The notes beneath the pieces are model-generated. The model saw only the letters and a list, made by a program, of their open reading frames with translations. It ran no database searches and was not told where the DNA came from. From assembly GCF_047511655.1 (NCBI RefSeq), contig NC_133396.1, forward strand, positions 132,255,490-132,319,489: a stretch of DNA of 64,000 nt, written 5' to 3'. The stretch is from Castor canadensis. Taxonomy: Eukaryota > Chordata > Mammalia > Rodentia > Castoridae. Every line of letters begins with the position of its first letter. Positions within the stretch are counted from its first letter, which is position 1. The position numbers and the translations under genes were made by a program. Positions 58,491 through 64,000 of the stretch are shown here, piece after piece.

Positions 58491-61400
58491 ATACAAATGC
58501 ACCAAGTATCCAAAATATAGAACAGTGAATAAATCCCAGAGAAATTTCGCACTGCAAACATGGGAAAATCGACTTGGAATGGATCAATGTTGAGAAATGC
58601 TTTGGTAAAGTTTTGAAATTTCTAGCTCACACACACCTTAGGGTTTTTGCACTTAGCCATTCTTTCTGCTTGAATTGATCTTTCTCTTAATTCTGCCATA
58701 GCTACCTTTTTCTTGAAATCTAGGGATTGGCTTTAAGGTGTGATTTTACCAGAGATGCCTTTTCTAGCTAGCTAACTATTCTAAATTGATCTCCTACTCA
58801 GTTTATCACATCATCATGTTTTAATTTTCTGTGTTGTTTGTAGTTTTAGCTGAATTTTTTCCCTTTCAACCATGTGTTTACTGCTATTTTCCTGCTCAGT
58901 GTCGGGTCCATGTGAATAAAGACTAGTCTTTTTTAATGTGCTGATTTGTCACTGGGTCATAGAATTGCACAGGCATATAGCAGACAATAATTATTAAATT
59001 CTTGTGTGGAAATAACCAAGCTCATGAGATTTCTGCATAAAAGCATAATGACAATGATTTGAGCCATTATGATTGGTGTTTTCATTTGCCTATCAGGTTG
59101 GCTTAAGGATTAAGTTAGAATCAGAACACTAGGTTGTTAATCTGAAAAGAGAAATAATCACCAGAGAATGGTCCACCTGTGAAATATCTGCTGCCAGGAC
59201 ATTGCCTATTTTTTTTCTCATCTAAATGAGAAACAATGAAAATCAAAACAGTTTTGTGGACACAGAATTTGTATGTCAGAGAAGACAAATGACACAAAGC
59301 CGTTAAAATAATAGTGGTCTTTCCAGTCTCAGATTGAGATTTTTTTTGATTAACTTACAAAATGAAGTATTAACTTAAAAGGAAGATTTGTTTAGTACTT
59401 ATGTGTAAAACCCTGTATTTAGCACTTAAAATTTCCTCATATAAGCCTCCCAATGTTCTTAGTTTTGCATACTTATGCTAACGAGGTTTCCGATAGAAAA
59501 TAAATTTTACCGCAGATAATGGATGTGGGAAGACTGTTTCCAGACATGTTGGCTGACTTAGGAGAAGCAGGAAGCGATGGGAAGTCACCTAGAGACTAGC
59601 AACAACAAAGTGTGTTATGGTCACAGAGGAAGGGACAAGGGGAGGAAACTATTTCTGGAGGTCAGTGAGAGCTGGAAGCACAGAGGATAAAAGGACCCGC
59701 CACACAACAGTAGCTGTATTCATGCTCAGGAAAGACACAGCTATGCCAGAGACAGAGCCAGAGCAGAGAGAGAATGGGGAACGCCCTGATCTTCTGCCTT
59801 CTTTCCCTTGTACCATCTACTGGTGCCATCTGCAGACAAAGTCTTCCTGAAAGCTTCTAGGCTGGGAGTCTGAAAGCAACTTGCAGGGGTCAGTCTCCTG
59901 AGAAATGGGCTGCAGAGAAGGATGGACAACGGAGTGGGGGCAGGGAATGGCAAATGCGCAATAAGCAGAGAAGTAGCACTGTTTTTATTGAACAGACAGG
60001 AACACTATTAATAAAAGAAATAAATAATCTGCCTAAATTCATGCAACAAAACTCCAGTTGGGATGTGCAGCACTCTACTGCACAAAGGCCTCCTGAAATC
60101 TGTGTGTGATGCTGTGTCCTTGAGGTCCCTCACATGATACCTGGGAAGCATTAATTCTTTTTGTCCCTTACTGATGTACTAGTCATAACGCTGTAGTATG
60201 GGGATTTATCTTTACATTAGCTATGAATTTTTACGTCTTATATTTCTCCATTCACATTCAAAGTCTCCTTTCTAGCCAGATTTTAAATGTTGGTGTTCTT
60301 CTTGCATATACTACTTGTTTCAGTACCCCAAATTTAGTTGTCTACCAGTCAATTGGATAGTATCTCTATGTACTGTTTTGAAGAAGAGTGCATATACTCT
60401 GAGCCATCTTATATCTGAGAATAATTTTAGTTTTTTAGTTGCCTTCTCATGCAAAAGACAAGGCCTCCACCAGTACTCTGGAGGTATTCCTTCAATGTCT
60501 CCTACAATGCAATCCTGGAAGTCAGGGCTGAGTTTTTCAATTACTTTTAAGGTAGGGAAAACTGATTGGAATCTTACTCATTTTTATTGTAAAAATTTAT
60601 AGGACATATATAAATAAAATGAAGAAGACAGTGAAAATCATTATGATGAATTTATGAGATATCTCTTTGATATGAATGCACAGACATAATTTTATATCAA
60701 AACATTACATACTTTCTTCAATAGTTCATATATATGCTTTCAAACAATATAATGAAACTTCTGTTTCAATGAATAATTTTGCATTATTGGATTGTATTGT
60801 ACTATATTAGCCAGTCTTTTACTTGTAAGTCGATTGTTTCTATATTATTTACTGCCACTGTTAATAATATGTACATATATAATATATATATATGTTCTTG
60901 TTTACCCCCCCATGATTGTATATTTGTCACATTAAGTTAAATTCTTAGAATGGAGATTGTTGGGTTTTCATACATTTTACTTTTTACAATTGCCAAATTG
61001 CATTTTGTGTATATACCCTACACCTTGCTATTAGATAAATGGATAGTCAAACCATATATGCCTTATTTTAAATATTGCTTGATTTTAAGTAATTAGTTAA
61101 GCTGAAAACTCTTATTACAATGACATGCAAGTGTCAGTGCAGATATTTTATGCATTTTAATTAGGTTGTCTTTTTAATTTGTAGAAGTTCTAGATATATT
61201 CTGGATATAAATTATTCATTATTATATGAATTTTGCCAGAAGTTCTTGATTTAACAAACTATAGTTTATCAATTTACTGTTTTGTAGTTAGTTCCTTTTG
61301 TGTCCTGTTTAAGACAAATTTACCTTATTCCAAGTTCTTAAAGATCTTTTCCTATGATTTTGTTATAAACATTCTATTACTTTATTTTTATGATCCATCT

Positions 61401-62008
61401 TGCAATAAATCTTGTGGTGCCCTTCTCCACTCCTATTTTTTCACACCCACTCATCCATCCGTCTCCTGCTGCCATGTCAGCTGCTATTGTACAAAGGCTG
61501 ATAAATTTGATGGCCAAAGCTATGGCAGATGAGTAGCGGAGAATCAGGGACTTATTTCAATCAATGTAACAGAAGTAAGGCTCTATGATTTCAAAGGCTA
61601 AATCATGAAAGTTTATTCAACTTCCACTTTGTTCACTATAGTACTTACACACATAAGCAGCCTGGCTGGCCTGTTGTGGCCAAGCTAGTCTGCTGACGAG
61701 AACCCAGGACAGCTTCTGAGACTACACAGAGAAACATGCCCATCCAGCCCCTGGGTGACACACTGTTCTGATTCTATCTACTGGCTGAGTGACTTCATGA
61801 CAGACCAAACACCAAAATCACATTTCCAAGTTCTCCCCAAATTCCCAATTCATATAGACTGTGAGACAGAATAATAATGAGTGTGGTCATTTTAAACTGC
61901 ATTGTTTTGGAGTGATTTGTTATGTGACAATGATTTATCAGAGTGAAACTTTTTAAGATTCTTCCTTCTCACTGTACTTTTTGTGCTGCTTTGTTCTGAT
62001 TTTATTCA
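58491..62008. other. No gene or clear repeat seen
   Basis: AT-rich unique-looking sequence with a TA run at about 60870-60894. Frames at 59617-59850, 60315-60602 and 61233-61532 have no recognisable content. Confidence 0.5.
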
Positions 62009-62048
62009 TTTAGTTAGTTAGTTGGTTAGTTGGTTAGTTAGTTAGTTA
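62009..62048. repeat. (TTAG)n/(TTGG)n tail repeat of antisense B1
   Basis: TTAGTTAGTTAGTTGG units lie at the poly(A) side of the antisense B1 and probably grew from its tail. Confidence 0.9.
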
Positions 62049-62049
62049 A

Positions 62050-62182
62050 GCTTTGTTTTGTCTGTTTTCCTGAGACAAGGTTTTACTATGTAGCTGAGGC
62101 TGGCCTTGAACATATAATCTTCCTGCCTCAACCTCCTGAGGGCTAGGACTACAGGCAGGAACACCACCATGCCAGGCCTGTT
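62050..62182 (-). mobile_element. B1 SINE, antisense
   Basis: CCTGAGACAAGGTTTTACTA, TGTAGCTGAGGCTGGCCTTG, CTGCCTCAACCTCCTGAGG, GGGCTAGGACTACAGGCAGG and ACCACCATGCCAGGCC in reversed B1 order. Confidence 0.93.
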
Positions 62183-62224
62183 CTGTACTTTCATACTTTT
62201 ATTTTTATTCATCTGTCTGTTTCC

Positions 62225-62275
62225 ATGCCGAGAATCAGAGCCCGGTCTTATGCTAGGCAAGTACTCCACCACTTT
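62225..62275 (-). mobile_element. ID-like SINE fragment, antisense
   Basis: CCGAGAATCAGAGCCCGGTC and TTATGCTAGGCAAGTACTCC give the reversed ID core. It sits 3' to the antisense B1 and may be a separate insertion. Confidence 0.7.
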
Positions 62276-63007
62276 TCTTTAGGTACATTATCCCACAGAT
62301 AGAGAGGAACTCTAAGCTGTGCTCCACGATGTCTTAACCTGTTAAATCTTTTCATGACTCATGCCTACCCTTCCTCACATGCACCAACATGGATCTTCCT
62401 CTGGAATTTGCAAACCAATTGCTAAATGACCTGATAAATTAAGTTAGCCTAAAGATTTTGAGGGTATTAATGTTTCGGTACATTTGCCTTTCTACAGAGG
62501 CATTGAAATATATTTGAAAACTATCTAAATTGGCACTCAAGATAGGTTGACTACTATTTGAGTTTTTAGAAAGAGTGAAGATCTTTTGAGGGAAATATTT
62601 CTGAGAGTTGAAGGAGGAGGTGTGGCACATTGCAAGATGTTCACTGCTGAGGAATCACACTTACGTGGTCCCTGCCTCTGTTCACTTCTTTCTTTTATCC
62701 CCAAGTAGCTAAAATAACTAGCATGATAGCATCTCATTTTGCCATTGGCTTTTCATATAAAAGTATAGTTAATGGTCTTCATGTTTGCACACTATTCCAA
62801 ATTCTTTGATTCCAAAATCAACCATGGGCTCCGGCATAATGATTTTCAAACAAACCTCCTTAAATTTAATTGTTAAGAAAGTGAATGTATGCAAGCTAAT
62901 ACAAACATTAATCTATTGTCAAAAACTAACAAGTTAAAACACAAATTATGAACTTCCACTAAATCATCAAGCCAATGGTATTTATTTGTTAGTTTATTTA
63001 TTTATTT
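62276..63007. other. No gene or clear repeat seen
   Basis: Unique-looking; TTTAT units near 62985-63010 precede the next SINE. Confidence 0.5.
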
Positions 63008-63204
63008 CCTTTTTTTTATTTGTAGTACTGGGGATTGAACTCAGGTCCTCTCTACCACTTGAGTAACACCCCAGTCCTTTTGCTTTCACTTTGTTTTTCA
63101 GATAGAGACTCAAGCTATTGTCTGGGCCAGCCTCAGGCCTTCATCCTTAGACCTCCACCTCTCAAGTAGTTGGAATTATAAGTATGTGCTACCATGTCTA
63201 GCCT
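63008..63204 (-). mobile_element. Dimeric B1-like/ID-like SINE, antisense
   Basis: ID-like half: GTACTGGGGATTGAACTCAG and TCTCTACCACTTGAGTAAC. B1-like half: GATAGAGACTCAAGCTATTG, TGTCTGGGCCAGCCTCAGGC, CAAGTAGTTGGAATTATAAG. The ID-like half has lost the GCTAGGCAAG core. Confidence 0.87.
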
Positions 63205-64000
63205 GAAGCAATGATAGTTTATGAGAATTTTTTTTCTCCCCAACACGGAGTGTCACATTCACATATTTTTCATGTTATTTATAGTCATCTCTGTGACTAT
63301 TCTAAACTGATCTACAACTGTCTGCAAAATGTTGATGAAATTTCCTCTTCTTACGTAGGTCAGAGTCTCATGTTTATGTGACTTCCAAAGAGAACTATGG
63401 AAGTCAGGTAAATGGTATCACACAGACATGCCACAGAGAATGTATACCAAGACACATGGCTAGTAGGCCCCAAGGAGGATCCCCAAGATTTTCCTACAGA
63501 AGACCTCCAAAATGATGCCAGGCATTTTCCTGACTTATTAGAAACTCTACAGCGGAAAGGAAAATGCTAAAGTAGAAAATCAACAACGTACCTATTTCAA
63601 AAACTTTCTGCAGATTTGTGTGTCCATTATTGTACCTGTGAACAAGCAATGATATTCCCTAGACTTCTGGTTAGCTTCACTTAGCCCTTCTGTTTGTCAC
63701 TATTTCGTCTCTTGGATTCTAAATGAGCTTCTGTGTTCGTTCTTAAAAATAAATAATATAGTTTAACAATATAAACGGTATGACTTGTTGTTCATACCGT
63801 ATACACCCCGCTGCACCTGAAGTTCTTTCTTTGATTTTAATGTCAACCTTCGATCCATGAGATTTTTGGATTCAATTTTGATATCTTCATTTATTTATTA
63901 CAAGTATTCACTCCATCACAAAGGCCTATCCTTTTCTGTGCCCAGCATGTCAGTATAAGAGTAGTATGTAATTTACAGAAAATGGGTCATTAGTGTATGG
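63205..64000. other. No gene or clear repeat seen
   Basis: Unique-looking; holds a small hairpin at 63775-63800. Confidence 0.5.
63775..63800. repeat. 9-bp inverted repeat hairpin
   Basis: Arms ACGGTATGA (63775-63783) and TCATACCGT (63792-63800) with an 8-nt loop. Each arm holds a CpG in otherwise CpG-poor DNA. Confidence 0.85.

Overview
The window looks like gene-poor, AT-rich mammalian nuclear DNA, probably intergenic or deep intronic. I found no functional protein-coding gene, rRNA, tRNA, CRISPR array or bacterial-type operon. Most long open frames are pieces of L1 retrotransposons, read either in sense or as antisense shadows; the rest are short and resemble nothing I know.

The short repeats suggest a rodent. 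There are B1-like (7SL-derived) SINEs, ID-like tRNA-derived SINEs, and a dimer that joins a B1-like left half to an ID-like right half. From memory that dimer fits the beaver/kangaroo-rat lineage (Castorimorpha). The species call is an inference from repeat style, not from a search. Mammal-wide old repeats (L2, MIR, MaLR LTRs, Tigger DNA transposons) fill much of the rest.

Layout. 0-9 kb: an antisense L2, an old L1 3' end, two MaLR LTRs, three dimeric SINEs and a TA/TG-rich satellite. 9-29 kb: mostly unique sequence with scattered MIR, L2, B1 and MaLR copies, a TC/AC microsatellite, a perfect 23-bp foldback inverted repeat at 14.8 kb, an old L1 piece at 21.3 kb, and a 125-bp tandem duplication at 23.7 kb. 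29.2-34.5 kb: a nearly full-length L1 (L1-A) between perfect 17-bp target-site duplications. It has a 5' UTR, ORF1, and an ORF2 that has lost its reverse transcriptase core. 34.6-40.4 kb: an MLT1-like LTR, then an antisense L2 split by a sense L1 (L1-B) and by a short antisense L1. 41-50 kb: MaLR, MIRs, a MER2-like Tigger split by another antisense L1, and a Tigger1-like MITE. 50-53 kb: SINEs and unique sequence. 53.7-58.5 kb: an old L1 (L1-D) split by a MaLR LTR and by a younger L1 (L1-C). 58.5-64 kb: mostly unique sequence with a few SINEs.

All L1 reading frames seen here are broken. The useful content is a readable order of transposon insertions plus several structural oddities (foldback, tandem duplication, RT-deleted L1, antisense open frame in an L1 5' UTR). 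I see no convincing new biological system.
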